A stretch of 64,000 nt of DNA from Streptomyces sp. NBC_01591 (GTDB lineage: Bacteria; Actinomycetota; Actinomycetes; Streptomycetales; Streptomycetaceae). Where the stretch lies: assembly GCF_035918155.1 (NCBI RefSeq), contig NZ_CP109327.1, positions 2,480,001 through 2,544,000 on the forward strand, read 5' to 3'. This document shows positions 1 to 8,561 of the stretch, piece by piece. The first letter of the stretch is position 1. The number at the start of each line of letters is the position of its first letter. A program made the position numbers and the translations under genes. The notes under the pieces are model-generated. The model saw only the letters and a list, made by a program, of their open reading frames with translations. It was not told where the DNA came from and made no database searches.

Positions 1-351
1 ACGGTTGACGGCCATCGCGAGGGTCCAGGCGAATTCGGCGACCGAGTACGGCGAGTAGTAGGAGACCCGGGCGACCCGCAGGGCAAGGCGCTCGGCGACG
101 TCGAGGTCGATGTTGTTGAAGCCGGTGGAGCGCTGGGCGATCATCTGCGTGCCGCCCGCCGCCAGGGTCTGCAGGACGCCGGCGCCCAGGTCGGCGTTGA
201 CGCTGGTGGAGATGATCTCGTAGCCCGCCGCGATGGGGGCGGTGTCCTTGTTCAGGAAGACGTCCAGGCAGCGGACCTCGTGCTGTCCGGCGAAGGCCTT
301 CTCGATCAGCGGCTTCTCGTCGGACTGCACACCGAATGCCAGGATTTCCAC
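1..351 (-). CDS. D-2-hydroxyacid dehydrogenase (D-lactate dehydrogenase-like), 3'-truncated by the window edge
   Basis: Only the first 117 codons are present; the rest lies beyond base 1. The translation opens with VEILAFGVQSDEK and contains the run RSTGFNNIDL, characteristic of the substrate-side domain of LdhA-type NAD-dependent D-2-hydroxyacid dehydrogenases, which interconvert 2-keto acids and D-2-hydroxy acids such as pyruvate and D-lactate in the cytosol. The GTG start at 349-351 is preceded on the minus strand by GGAGAAG, a good ribosome site. The NAD-binding Rossmann domain and catalytic Arg/Glu/His are not visible here. The family assignment is solid; the exact substrate cannot be told from this fragment. 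Confidence 0.85.
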   Translation of the reverse strand, partial: MEILAFGVQSDEKPLIEKAFAGQHEVRCLDVFLNKDTAPIAAGYEIISTSVNADLGAGVLQTLAAGGTQMIAQRSTGFNNIDLDVAERLALRVARVSYYSPYSVAEFAWTLAMAVNR

Positions 352-391
352 GACTTCTCCCGTTCATCGCGCGGATCAGCAGATCAGGGGG

Positions 392-424
392 CATGGGCCG
401 GTCATCGCGAATATACGGCCCATG
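392..424 (-). terminator. Hairpin after the two-component operon
   Basis: Perfect 9-bp inverted repeat CATGGGCCG / CGGCCCATG with a 15-nt loop, 35 nt beyond the response-regulator stop codon and before the dehydrogenase. It lacks a U-run, as is common in Streptomyces. A terminator role is inferred from position. Confidence 0.45.
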
Positions 425-458
425 TCCGTGGCGCGCCGCCCGGCCTGGGACGGCGTAC

Positions 459-1151
459 TCAGGCGTCGTCGAGACCGCGCTCGATCGCGTACCGCACGAG
501 CTCCACCCGGTTGTGCAACTGGAGCTTGCCCAGGGTGTTCTGCACGTGGTTCTGCACGGTGCGGTGCGAGATGACCAGCCGCTCGGCGATCTGCTTGTAC
601 GAGAGCCCCTTGGCGACCAGCCGCAGCACCTCGGTCTCGCGCTCGGTGAGCTGCGGTGCCTTGGGTTCGTCGGAGGCGACGGGCGTGGGGTCGGAGGCGA
701 GCCTGCGGTACTCACCGAGGACCAGTCCGGCCAGGCCCGGTGTGAAGACAGGGTCGCCGACGGCGGTGGACCGCACGGCCTCGGTCAGTTCCTGGGTGCT
801 GGCCGACTTGAGCAGATAGCCGGTGGCACCGGACTTCACCGCTTCCAGCACGTCGGCGTGCTCACCGCTCGCGGAGAGCACCAGCACCCGCAGCCCCGGG
901 TGGGAGCCGACGAGCTCCTTGCAGACCTGGACGCCGGGCATACCGGGCAGGTTGAGGTCGAGCACGAGGACGTCGGGGGTGGCGGCCTTCGCCCGGCGGA
1001 CGGCCTGCGGCCCGTCACCGGCGGTCGCCACCACGTCGAAGCCCGACTCGGAAAGGTCGCGGGCGACGGCGTCGCGCCACATCGGGTGGTCGTCCACCAC
1101 CATCACCCTGATGGCCCGCTCCTCCGCAACCTGGGTGTTCTCCGTGCTCAT
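459..1151 (-). CDS. NarL/FixJ-family response regulator (receiver + LuxR HTH)
   Basis: 230-residue DNA-binding response regulator. Residues about 14-130 form a receiver domain with the acidic pair D20-D21 and phosphoacceptor D65 (VLDLNLPG); residues about 165-228 form a LuxR-type helix-turn-helix (LTERETEVLRLVAKG, ending VQNHVQNTLGKL). It should bind DNA when phosphorylated by the histidine kinase encoded immediately upstream, whose stop overlaps this ATG by 4 bp (ATGA), implying translational coupling. Input signal and target genes are not evident from the sequence. Confidence 0.93.
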   Translation of the reverse strand: MSTENTQVAEERAIRVMVVDDHPMWRDAVARDLSESGFDVVATAGDGPQAVRRAKAATPDVLVLDLNLPGMPGVQVCKELVGSHPGLRVLVLSASGEHADVLEAVKSGATGYLLKSASTQELTEAVRSTAVGDPVFTPGLAGLVLGEYRRLASDPTPVASDEPKAPQLTERETEVLRLVAKGLSYKQIAERLVISHRTVQNHVQNTLGKLQLHNRVELVRYAIERGLDDA

Positions 1152-2380
1152 CTCGCTGATCCCGCCTTCCCCCGTGAAACCTTCGGAACTTTCAACTCGA
1201 CCTCGGTGCCCTGGCCGGGCACCGAAATCAACTCGGCCGTGCCGCCCAGGTCACGCAGCCTCCCCCGGATCGACAGGGCCACCCCCATCCGCCCCTCCCC
1301 CTCGGCCTGGGCGAGCCGCCCGTCCGGGATTCCGGGGCCGTCGTCCCGGACCGTCACGATCACCTCGTCCGGCCAGTCCTCGACGAGGATCCATGCCTGG
1401 GCATTCTCCCCCGCGTGGACCCTGACATTGTCCAGGGCGGCACTGACAGCGGCCGCCAGCTCCATCGCGGCCGCTGGGGCCAGCAGCACCGGAGCGCCCG
1501 GCTCCGCGAAGCTGACCCGGGATCCGGCGTGCGGGGCGAGCAGGGAGCGCAGATCGCAGTCGGCCCGGTCGGACGGTTCGTCGTCGACCTCGACGCTGCG
1601 GACCACGGCGCCCTCGGCTGCGTCCTCGGAGACCCGGGTGGTGGGCACCAGACCGCTGGAGACCAGGGTGCGCAGGGCGACCTCCTGTTCCCCGGCCATC
1701 CGGCCCAGTTCGGCCGCCTCCCCGCCGAGCGCGGTGCCGCGGCGCTGCACCATCGCGAGGACCTGGAGCACGCTGTCGTGGATGTCCCGGGCCAGCCGTT
1801 CCCGCTCGCGGGTGGCGGCCTCGATCTCCAGGGCGCGGGCGAGGGTGCGCTCACTGGCCCTGGCGACCTCGACGACGTACCCGATGGCGATGGAGGCGAC
1901 CCAGACCAGCAGCACGTTGTGGAAGGTGTCCCGGCTGGGATGGCCGCGCTCGACGATGTTGGCGACGGCGACGAAGGTGGAGGCGAAGGCCGCCCAGCGC
2001 CAGCCGCCCTTGATCGCGAAGGCCAGCACGGAACCCGCGGTCCAGATGGACGGCAGCGTCGGGCCGTCGACCTGCTGGGCCTCGAAGTCGGCGAGCGGGG
2101 TGAGGAGTATCCCGGCCAGGGCGACGGTCAGATCGGCGCCGAGGAATCGCTTGGTGCAGGCGGCGGCGCCCGCGACCTTCGGCAGGGTGGCGAACGTCCA
2201 GAGGACCATCACCACCAGGAAAGCGATGGCCACCCACGGCCGGTCGTACTTCTCCCGGCCGAAGACGGAGAGCAGGACCGCGTACAGCATCGTCAGAATG
2301 CGGTACGCCCTCAGCGCACTCCACAGCGGCTGCTCGACCGACATCCGTACGACCCGCTCACGCCTGGCCACTTCCCCCAC
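1148..2380 (-). CDS. MacS-like sensor histidine kinase with integral-membrane N-terminus
   Basis: 410-residue histidine kinase partnered with the adjacent response regulator. The N-terminal 175 residues contain about five hydrophobic segments and resemble the DUF5931 module of actinobacterial MacS-type kinases. The dimerisation helix carries the phospho-accepting H201 in RLARDIHDSVLQ (HisKA_3 type), and the C-terminal ATPase domain has DDGPGIPDGRL and GMGV-like glycine motifs (RMGVALSIRGRL). The GTG start at 2378-2380 gives the longest form; an in-frame ATG at 2342-2344 would remove 12 residues and is equally plausible. The stimulus is unknown, but the membrane-embedded sensor suggests envelope or membrane state. 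Confidence 0.9.
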   Translation of the reverse strand: MGEVARRERVVRMSVEQPLWSALRAYRILTMLYAVLLSVFGREKYDRPWVAIAFLVVMVLWTFATLPKVAGAAACTKRFLGADLTVALAGILLTPLADFEAQQVDGPTLPSIWTAGSVLAFAIKGGWRWAAFASTFVAVANIVERGHPSRDTFHNVLLVWVASIAIGYVVEVARASERTLARALEIEAATRERERLARDIHDSVLQVLAMVQRRGTALGGEAAELGRMAGEQEVALRTLVSSGLVPTTRVSEDAAEGAVVRSVEVDDEPSDRADCDLRSLLAPHAGSRVSFAEPGAPVLLAPAAAMELAAAVSAALDNVRVHAGENAQAWILVEDWPDEVIVTVRDDGPGIPDGRLAQAEGEGRMGVALSIRGRLRDLGGTAELISVPGQGTEVELKVPKVSRGKAGSAR

Positions 2381-2422
2381 CCCCCGGACGGAACCGGCGC
2401 GCTCACGCGCCGAACCGTTCCC

Positions 2423-3166
2423 TCAGCCTTGCGTTCCGGACTCGGTGCCCTTGTGCTTCTCCGCCTCGGCACGGCGCTTCGCCTCGTCCGCGATCTGCCG
2501 CTTGGCCGCCGTCGCGTAGATGTCGACGTACTCCTGGCCGGAGAGCTTCATGATCTCGTACATCACCTCGTCGGTGACCGAGCGCAGGATGAAGCGGTCC
2601 CCGTCCATGCCGTGGTAGCGGCTGAAGTCGAGCGGCTTGCCGATCCTGATCCCCGGGCGCATCAGCTTGGGCACCACCTGGCCGGGCGGCTGGATCTTCT
2701 CCGTGTCGATCATCGCGACGGGGATGACGGGCGCCCCGGTGGCCAGCGCCACCCTGGCGAGCCCGCCGGGCTTGCCGCGGTAGAGACGGCCGTCGGGCGA
2801 GCGGGTGCCCTCCGGGTAGATGCCGAAGAGGCCGCCGCTCTCGATGACCTCGATGCCCGCCTTGATGGCCGCCTCACCGGCGCCGCGGGCGCCCGAGCGG
2901 TCCACCGGGAGCTGGCCGACGCCCTTGAAGAAGGCCGCGGTCAGCTTGCCCTTCACACCGGGCGCGGTGAAGTACTCGGACTTGGCGATGAAGGTGACCT
3001 TGCGGTCCAGGACGGCCGGCAGGAAGAAGGAGTCGGAGAACGACAGATGGTTGCTCGCGAGGATCGCCGGTCCCTGCGCGGGAATGTTCTCCAGGCCCTC
3101 CACCCATGGCCGGAAGGCGAGCTTCAGTGAGCCGCCGATGGAGAACTTCATTGCGCCGTAGATCAA
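2423..3166 (-). CDS. 1-acyl-sn-glycerol-3-phosphate acyltransferase (PlsC family)
   Basis: 247-residue acyltransferase that should esterify lysophosphatidate to phosphatidate at the membrane. It has the catalytic NHxxxxD block (NHLSFSD, H40 and D45), the substrate-binding YPEGTRS block, and a VIPV block further on, in the order expected for PlsC/LPLAT proteins. The start is TTG at 3164-3166, chosen because a full AGGAGG lies 8 nt upstream; the next ATG at 3151 is badly spaced. The C-terminal 25 residues are charged and probably disordered. Other LPLAT substrates are possible. Confidence 0.88.
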   Translation of the reverse strand: MIYGAMKFSIGGSLKLAFRPWVEGLENIPAQGPAILASNHLSFSDSFFLPAVLDRKVTFIAKSEYFTAPGVKGKLTAAFFKGVGQLPVDRSGARGAGEAAIKAGIEVIESGGLFGIYPEGTRSPDGRLYRGKPGGLARVALATGAPVIPVAMIDTEKIQPPGQVVPKLMRPGIRIGKPLDFSRYHGMDGDRFILRSVTDEVMYEIMKLSGQEYVDIYATAAKRQIADEAKRRAEAEKHKGTESGTQG

Positions 3167-3361
3167 CTCGGGTGCCTCCTGTGTGCTGTCCGACAGACCT
3201 TAACCCGTGGGCAGCCCGCGCTCCCGCCCGGCACGGAGCCGCTGCGGCGGCCGGAGCCGGTGACGACCCTGGTCGGTGTCAGTCCGGTCGCGTACGGTGA
3301 AGTAATCCTTCTGCACTCCCCCTTTTCGCTCCCCTGCGAGCCTCACGAACAGGAGACCCCG

Positions 3362-4141
3362 GTGCCGGTCCTTCCTGGAGCCGAGCCGTTCCGCCACGAG
3401 GGCGGAGAGGTCGGCGTCCTCCTCTGTCACGGATTTACCGGTTCCCCGCAGTCGCTGCGCCCCTGGGCCGACCATCTGGCGGAGCGCGGGCTCACCGTCT
3501 CGCTGCCGCTGCTGCCGGGGCACGGCACCCGCTGGGAGGACATGCAGCTCACCGGCTGGCAGGACTGGTACGCGGAGGTGGACCGGGAGCTGCGCGCCCT
3601 GCTGGAGCGGTGCAGCCAGGTCTTCGTCTTCGGGCTCTCCATGGGGGGCGCGCTGACGCTGCGGCTGGCGGCGAAGCACGGGGACGCGATCAGCGGTCTG
3701 GTGCTCGTCAATCCGGCGAACAAGGTGCACGGCCTGTCGGCGTACGCGCTGCCGGTCGCCCGCCATCTGGTGCGGACGACGAAGGGTCTGGCGAGCGACA
3801 TCGCCCTGGCGGGCTCCGACGAGGTGGGGTACGACCGGGTGCCGTTGCACGCGGCGCATTCGCTGCGGAAGTTCTTCCGCCTGGTCGACGCCGAGCTGCC
3901 CCAGGTCACCCAGCCGATCGTGCTGCTGCACAGCCCGCAGGACCATGTGGTGCCGCCCGCCGACTCGGCCCGCATCCTCAGCCGGGTGTCGTCGACGGAT
4001 GTCGAGGAGATCCTGCTGGAACAGAGCTACCACGTGGCGACGTTGGACCACGATGCGGAGCGGATCTTCGACGAGAGCTACCGGTTCATCGGCCGCCTCG
4101 CCCCAAGCGTCGGAAAGAAGGGGAGCACGTCAGGTGGCTGA
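3362..4141 (+). CDS. Alpha/beta hydrolase (carboxylesterase / monoacylglycerol lipase-like)
   Basis: 259-residue serine hydrolase. The oxyanion region HGFTGSPQS precedes the nucleophile elbow GLSMGGAL, and the acid and base are in SPQDHVVPP and SYHVATLD, an arrangement typical of carboxylesterase Est/monoglyceride lipases. The GTG at 3362 is preferred because AGGAGA lies just upstream; an ATG at 3260 would add 34 residues outside the domain. It is divergent from the plsC-like gene and overlaps the next gene by 8 bp, suggesting a bicistronic unit. Role in lipid turnover is an inference from the neighbour. Confidence 0.85.
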   Translation: MPVLPGAEPFRHEGGEVGVLLCHGFTGSPQSLRPWADHLAERGLTVSLPLLPGHGTRWEDMQLTGWQDWYAEVDRELRALLERCSQVFVFGLSMGGALTLRLAAKHGDAISGLVLVNPANKVHGLSAYALPVARHLVRTTKGLASDIALAGSDEVGYDRVPLHAAHSLRKFFRLVDAELPQVTQPIVLLHSPQDHVVPPADSARILSRVSSTDVEEILLEQSYHVATLDHDAERIFDESYRFIGRLAPSVGKKGSTSGG

Positions 4142-4814
4142 GCACGACGCGGAGCGCGCGGGCAGCGAGGAGGAGCGCGAGCCCCTTCCCGCGGAGGGAG
4201 CGTCCGTGCCCGACGACAGCACGGGCCCGCAGGACGCCGCTGCCCGGGAGGCGTCGCCGGGCGCCGACGGCAGCCGGTCCGAACCGCCGGCCGACGAGGA
4301 CGCCGTGTGGCAGGCGATCGTCGCGGGGTACGGCGAGGAGCCGCCGGACCCGCCGGGCGCCAAGCCGTTCAGGTCGATCGAGGATCTCGCGCTGCTGGAG
4401 GACGACCAGCCCGATGTCCTGGATCCGGACAAGGGACTCGGGAAGAAGTCCGTGAAGCCGCCGGAGAAGCCGCTCGGCAGCTCGGTCGTGTTCGCCCCCG
4501 GAGTGGCGGGCCCGCGCGACTACGAGGTCGAGGAGCCGAAGGAGGACGACCTCGACGACAGCGACGAGGGGCATTTCGTCCCCCCGGAGCCGCCGCCCCT
4601 GCCGGAGGCCGATGTCACGGCGAAGTTCGCCTGGCTCGCGGTTGTCGGCGGTCCGGTGCTGATGCTGGTCGCGGTGCTGATGCGGTGGGACATGACCTGG
4701 TGGCTCACGACGGTCTGCGTCGGCGGTTTCCTGGGCGGTTTCGTCACGCTGGTGGCGCGGATGAACGACGACGACGAGGACGGCGACGACCCCGGGCGCG
4801 GGGCGGTCGTCTGA
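4134..4814 (+). CDS. Acidic protein with C-terminal membrane hairpin, unknown function
   Basis: 226-residue protein starting at GTG 4134, with GGGGAG upstream, inside the last codons of the hydrolase gene. Residues 1-150 are very acidic, proline-rich and low in complexity, probably disordered. Two adjacent hydrophobic stretches near residues 160-210 (AWLAVVGGPVLMLVAVLM and the following TTVCVGGFLGGF) form a membrane hairpin, and the tail is acidic again (NDDDEDGDD). I recognise no catalytic motif. Homologues of this layout occur in Streptomyces beside the same hydrolase; translational coupling suggests a shared process at the membrane. Confidence 0.75.
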   Translation: MAEHDAERAGSEEEREPLPAEGASVPDDSTGPQDAAAREASPGADGSRSEPPADEDAVWQAIVAGYGEEPPDPPGAKPFRSIEDLALLEDDQPDVLDPDKGLGKKSVKPPEKPLGSSVVFAPGVAGPRDYEVEEPKEDDLDDSDEGHFVPPEPPPLPEADVTAKFAWLAVVGGPVLMLVAVLMRWDMTWWLTTVCVGGFLGGFVTLVARMNDDDEDGDDPGRGAVV

Positions 4815-4845
4815 GAGCCTGTCGGGGCGGCGTTCCGGGAGAGGC

Positions 4846-5604
4846 TCAGGGCTTGATCGCGGGCACCCGTAGCGCCGCCAGCACCGGCAGATGGTCGGTG
4901 GCCGCCCGCAGGTCCGCGTCGGTGACACCGGGCAGCCCGGCGGGGACGCCGCAGCCGAGCACCTCGATCCCGTCCGACGCGAAGACCGCGTCGATGCGCC
5001 GTCGCGGGTGATCCGGGGCGTAGGTGTTCTCCTCGCCCCACGGCCGGACCGCCCAGCAGTCCTGGAGCCGCCCGGCCAGCCGCTGGAAGGCGCTCCCGGT
5101 CGGTACGTCGTTGAGGTCGCCGGCCGCGATCGCGTGCTCGACGCCCATCGCGTCCAGCCGTTCCAGCAGCATCTCGGCCTGGGCCAGGCGTTCGTCCCGC
5201 TGCAGGCTCAGATGGAAGCTCAGCAGACCGATCCGGGTGCCCGCGATCCGTACCACCGACGTGGCGAAGCCCCTGCGGTGGAGCCCCGGGGTGAGCGGCA
5301 GCAGCACGTCCTGTGTCCGCTCCACGGTGGCCCGCAGCGAGCAGAGCAGCAGCGGGCCGGCCGCCGTGGCGCCGCCACTGAGGACGACCAGGTCGGTGCG
5401 GGCCGCGAGCCAGGCCGCGCGCTTGCGCCAGCGGAAGAAGCGCGGGGCTTCCTGGACGAGGACGAGGTCGGGGGCGCAGGCGGTGATGACGCGGGCCAGT
5501 GCCTCGCAGTCGTCGCGCATCGACCGGACGTTGTAGCTGAGCACTCTGATGACGGCCGAACCATCCGGCTCGGTACGGGAGTCGGGCAGTGGCGTCAGGA
5601 CCAT
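4846..5604 (-). CDS. Endonuclease/exonuclease/phosphatase-fold hydrolase
   Basis: 252-residue protein of the EEP superfamily (metal-dependent phosphoesterases such as exonuclease III, DNase I and sphingomyelinase). Visible motifs are VLSYNVRS at the N-terminus, LVQEAP with the metal-binding Glu, AIAAGDLNDVP with the catalytic Asp-Asn, and the terminal ATDHLPVLA with the catalytic Asp-His. ATG at 5602-5604 is chosen because the alternative GTG at 5640 lies inside the hairpin that appears to terminate glkA. No signal peptide is seen, so a cytosolic nuclease or phosphatase is likely; the substrate cannot be predicted. Confidence 0.85.
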   Translation of the reverse strand: MVLTPLPDSRTEPDGSAVIRVLSYNVRSMRDDCEALARVITACAPDLVLVQEAPRFFRWRKRAAWLAARTDLVVLSGGATAAGPLLLCSLRATVERTQDVLLPLTPGLHRRGFATSVVRIAGTRIGLLSFHLSLQRDERLAQAEMLLERLDAMGVEHAIAAGDLNDVPTGSAFQRLAGRLQDCWAVRPWGEENTYAPDHPRRRIDAVFASDGIEVLGCGVPAGLPGVTDADLRAATDHLPVLAALRVPAIKP

Positions 5605-5620
5605 GCGTCTCACGATACGA

Positions 5621-5660
5621 CGGACGCCCGCCGCTGCCACAAGGGCGCGACGGGCGTCCG
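5621..5660 (-). terminator. Likely glkA terminator
   Basis: Perfect 10-bp inverted repeat CGGACGCCCG / CGGGCGTCCG with a 20-nt loop, 23 nt past the glkA stop codon in the direction of transcription. The long loop and lack of a U-tract keep confidence moderate. Confidence 0.5.
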
Positions 5661-5682
5661 GCTCGGTCCGGTTCCGGTCGGA

Positions 5683-6624
5683 TCAGCCCTGGCGGGCGAG
5701 GTCCGCCGCTCCCACCAGCCCGGCCTTGCCGCCCAGTTGGGCCGCGAGCACCTGGGCGTGCGGGCGCCATTCGCCGCCGATCAGCCAGCGCCGGAACGAC
5801 TTGCGGATCGGGTCGAGCACCAGCTCGCCCTCGTCCGACACGCCGCCGCCGACGATGAACGCGGACGGGTCGAAGAGCGAGGCGAGGTCGGCGAGTCCGG
5901 CGCCGGCCCAGCGGGCCAGCTCGCGGAACGAGTCGATCGCCACCGGGTCGCCCTGCCGGGCGGCCTGGCTGATGTGCTTGCCCTCGATCCCGTCCACGGT
6001 GCCGTCGCCGAGCGACAGCAGGATCGTGGCGTTCTCGGGGGTGGCGTTGGCGCGCTGCTTGGCGTACCGGACGAGTGCGCGCCCGGACGCGTACTGCTCC
6101 CAGCAGCCCTGGCTGCCGCAGCCACAGAGCAGACCGTCCGGGACGACCCGGATGTGGCCGAACTCGGCGGCCACACCGAAGCGTCCGCGGCGCAGCTTGT
6201 TGCCGATGATGATGCCGCCGCCGAGGCCGGTGCCGAGCGTGATGCAGATGACGTCGTCGTGGCCTTGTCCGGCGCCGAAGCGGTATTCGCCCCAGGCGGC
6301 GGCGTTGGCGTCGTTCTCGACGACGACGGGGAGGCCGACGCGCTGTTCGACCTTGTCCTTCAGCGGCTCGTGCCGCCAATTGATGTTCGGCGCGAACAGC
6401 ACGGTGGCGCGCTTGTCGTCGACGTATCCGGCGGCACCGATGCCGACGGCCTCGATCTGGTGGCCCTCGCTCGCGCCGGACACGGCGGTCGCGATCGCGT
6501 CCACGATGCCTTCGGCCGTCGGCGGGGTCGGCACCTTGTGCGTCGAGAGGATCCGGCCCTCTTCGTCGACCACTCCAGCCGCGATCTTCGTGCCGCCGAT
6601 ATCGACGCCGATGGTGAGTCCCAT
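5683..6624 (-). CDS. glkA: ROK-family glucokinase
   Basis: 313-residue ATP-dependent glucokinase phosphorylating cytosolic glucose to glucose 6-phosphate. It opens with the phosphate-binding loop GVDIGGTKIAAGVVD, has the glucose site VVENDANAAAWGEY and GTGLGGGI, and the ROK zinc-binding cluster CGCGSQGCWEQYASG. In Streptomyces this enzyme is central to glucose repression of many genes. It lies 74 bp downstream of the small conserved gene at 6699-7157, matching the SCO2127-glkA arrangement I recall from S. coelicolor. Length is normal for the family. Confidence 0.95.
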   Translation of the reverse strand: MGLTIGVDIGGTKIAAGVVDEEGRILSTHKVPTPPTAEGIVDAIATAVSGASEGHQIEAVGIGAAGYVDDKRATVLFAPNINWRHEPLKDKVEQRVGLPVVVENDANAAAWGEYRFGAGQGHDDVICITLGTGLGGGIIIGNKLRRGRFGVAAEFGHIRVVPDGLLCGCGSQGCWEQYASGRALVRYAKQRANATPENATILLSLGDGTVDGIEGKHISQAARQGDPVAIDSFRELARWAGAGLADLASLFDPSAFIVGGGVSDEGELVLDPIRKSFRRWLIGGEWRPHAQVLAAQLGGKAGLVGAADLARQG

Positions 6625-6698
6625 GAATCCCTCAGTTCCGGTCGAGCCCCGCTGTGGCCAACCGTACCCGAGCCGTGGGCCCGGCCCATCGGTGCCGG

Positions 6699-7157
6699 TC
6701 AGTCCAGGTCGATGTGTTCGCCCGCCGCGGGGCCCTCGTCACGGGGGTCGGAGGGGTCGTCGGCCTTCTTCTCGGTGCCCGCGGGGTCCCCGGCGCCCTG
6801 GGTCCAGCGGCGTTCCTGGCCCTCGACGGCGGAGCGGTAGGCGGCGAGGAGTTCGCTGCCGGCCGCGGCGATGTGGTCGAAGACGTCCGGGTTGCGCTCG
6901 ATGACGGGCTCGACCGCGGACTTCGCCTGCTTGATGATCTGCTGCACGGTGCCCTGGGCCGCCGAACCGAGCAGCGGCGACTGGAGGGACGAGATCTTGT
7001 CGGCCACGGCGTCGACCAGCTTGCGCAGCTCCTCGGCGGCGGAGCCGGGCGGCGGGCCGTACTGGGCCCGGCGGCGGGCCTTCTCCGCTTCGAGGTCCTC
7101 GGCGCAGGCCTTCGCCCACGCGTCGTCGTCGACGGGACGATCGGTGGCATCGCTCAT
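6699..7157 (-). CDS. Conserved protein upstream of glkA (DUF5304-like)
   Basis: 152-residue soluble protein with an amphipathic, possibly helical core (residues 40-115, EELRKLVDAVADKISSL and following) flanked by charged low-complexity ends. The ATG at 7155-7157 with GGAG upstream is preferred over an in-frame upstream start. It is transcribed in the same direction as glkA. In S. coelicolor the gene in this position (SCO2127) has been reported to influence glucokinase and carbon catabolite repression; equating the two rests on position and remembered similarity. No enzymatic motif is visible. Confidence 0.75.
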   Translation of the reverse strand: MSDATDRPVDDDAWAKACAEDLEAEKARRRAQYGPPPGSAAEELRKLVDAVADKISSLQSPLLGSAAQGTVQQIIKQAKSAVEPVIERNPDVFDHIAAAGSELLAAYRSAVEGQERRWTQGAGDPAGTEKKADDPSDPRDEGPAAGEHIDLD

Positions 7158-7240
7158 GGCGGACTCCTGCGACGTGGTGGGCCGGCGGCCCGGCATACGG
7201 GGCACGTACTAACGACGTTACCCGAAGCGTGACGCGCCGT

Positions 7241-8557
7241 TCAGCCCGTCCGCGGCCACAGGCCGGGGTCCGGCGTGAACCGGACCCGGAGCACCCCGTC
7301 GGTGAGGGCCGCGCCGGAGACCGTGCAGCGGCGCAGTCCGGACTCCAGCGGGACGATCCGGTGGAACGGGCCCACGGTGAGCAGCAGTTCGTCGCCGCGG
7401 CGGACCAGCTGGAGGTCCTTCTTGACGGCGCCGGGCAGCGGCAGGCACCAGACGAGTACCGGGTCGCCGTCGCCGGACGGCGGGGCGGTCACGATCCGGC
7501 CGCCGGGCAGCAGCCCGTCGAGGCCGTCCGGGGCGTCGGGGCTCTCGATCCACCAGGGGTCGTCGGCCCGGCCGGGGCTCCGCTCGTCCAGTTCCGAGGC
7601 CAGTCCGTCGCCCTCGAAGAGGCCGCCGCCGGTACCGGCCGTCTCGAAGACGGTGCAGGCGGCCGTGGTGTCGAGGCGGGCGAGGTCGTCGAGGCCCCGT
7701 GGATCGCGGCCGAGGTGGGGCACCTCGCACAGCGCGGCCTCGGGCACCCACTCCTCGTACCAGCGGTCGACGGTCTTCTCCTGCTGCGCGGCGAGCTCCG
7801 CGAACCAGGGGTCGGCGGAGTGCCTGGGCAGGACCCGGTTCACCGCGAGGGTGTCGACCCGCAGTCCGTGCAGGGCGAGGCCGGTGCGGGCGGTGCGCAG
7901 GGCGTCCTCGGCGGCGGGGCCGGGCTCCGCGACCAGCCGGAGCGTGGTGTTGCGGTCCTCGATCAGGGCCTGGACGGCGGCCAGCTCGGCATCCCTGCGG
8001 GCGGCTGCCTCGTACAGCCACTGGGCGGGCATGGGCACGCCGGCGAGCTGGGCGAGCATCGGGCGCAGGGCGCGGGCGGCCTGGCGTTCCGGGGGAAGCA
8101 GCCGACGCAGATAGCGGCGCAGCTGCTCAGGGAGGGCGAGCAGGGCGAGTGCTTCGCGCAGCGGTGGCAGGTCGACGACGAGGAGGTCGTGGCCGCGGCG
8201 CGACCAGTCGCCCTCGGCGGCGCGGCGCAGGGTGTGCAGGAGGGCGAGTTCGGCGCTGCCGGGGAGTTCGGTCAGCTCCTCGCCGTCCAGCCGGTTCCCG
8301 CCGAGCAGGTCGAGTACGGCGGAGGCCTGGTCCTGGAGGGCGAGGAGTTCGCCGCGGAAGTGCTCGCCGGAGTCGATGCGGGCGGACCACAGCCCGTCGG
8401 TGACCTCGGTGGGTTCGGTGTCTTCGGGAAATCCGGGTATGCCGTCGGCCGTCAGCAGCAGGGTGCGCCGGCCGCGGCGGGCGGCGGCCAGCGCGGTCGC
8501 CGCCGCGACGGTGGTACGGCCGGCGCCGCCGGGGCCGGTGACGAGGACCGTACGCAT
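7241..8557 (-). CDS. ArsA/GET3-like ATPase
   Basis: 438-residue P-loop ATPase of the anion-transporting ATPase (ArsA) class. The deviant Walker A GPGGAGRTT is at residues 8-16, followed by a switch-like LLVVDLPPLREAL segment, then a long central helical region and a C-terminal beta-rich domain of the alpha-crystallin-like type found after ArsA ATPases. Unlike true ArsA it has one ATPase unit and no obvious arsenite-binding Cys triad, so arsenite export is unlikely; a maturation or targeting factor is more plausible. It sits 4 bp after the SRPBCC gene, so the two are probably co-transcribed. Confidence 0.82.
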   Translation of the reverse strand: MRTVLVTGPGGAGRTTVAAATALAAARRGRRTLLLTADGIPGFPEDTEPTEVTDGLWSARIDSGEHFRGELLALQDQASAVLDLLGGNRLDGEELTELPGSAELALLHTLRRAAEGDWSRRGHDLLVVDLPPLREALALLALPEQLRRYLRRLLPPERQAARALRPMLAQLAGVPMPAQWLYEAAARRDAELAAVQALIEDRNTTLRLVAEPGPAAEDALRTARTGLALHGLRVDTLAVNRVLPRHSADPWFAELAAQQEKTVDRWYEEWVPEAALCEVPHLGRDPRGLDDLARLDTTAACTVFETAGTGGGLFEGDGLASELDERSPGRADDPWWIESPDAPDGLDGLLPGGRIVTAPPSGDGDPVLVWCLPLPGAVKKDLQLVRRGDELLLTVGPFHRIVPLESGLRRCTVSGAALTDGVLRVRFTPDPGLWPRTG

Positions 8558-8561
8558 CGGG

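Noticed and set aside
336..2519. Long plus-strand frame opposite the two-component genes
   Set aside because: Shadow of real minus-strand genes; no recognisable domain.
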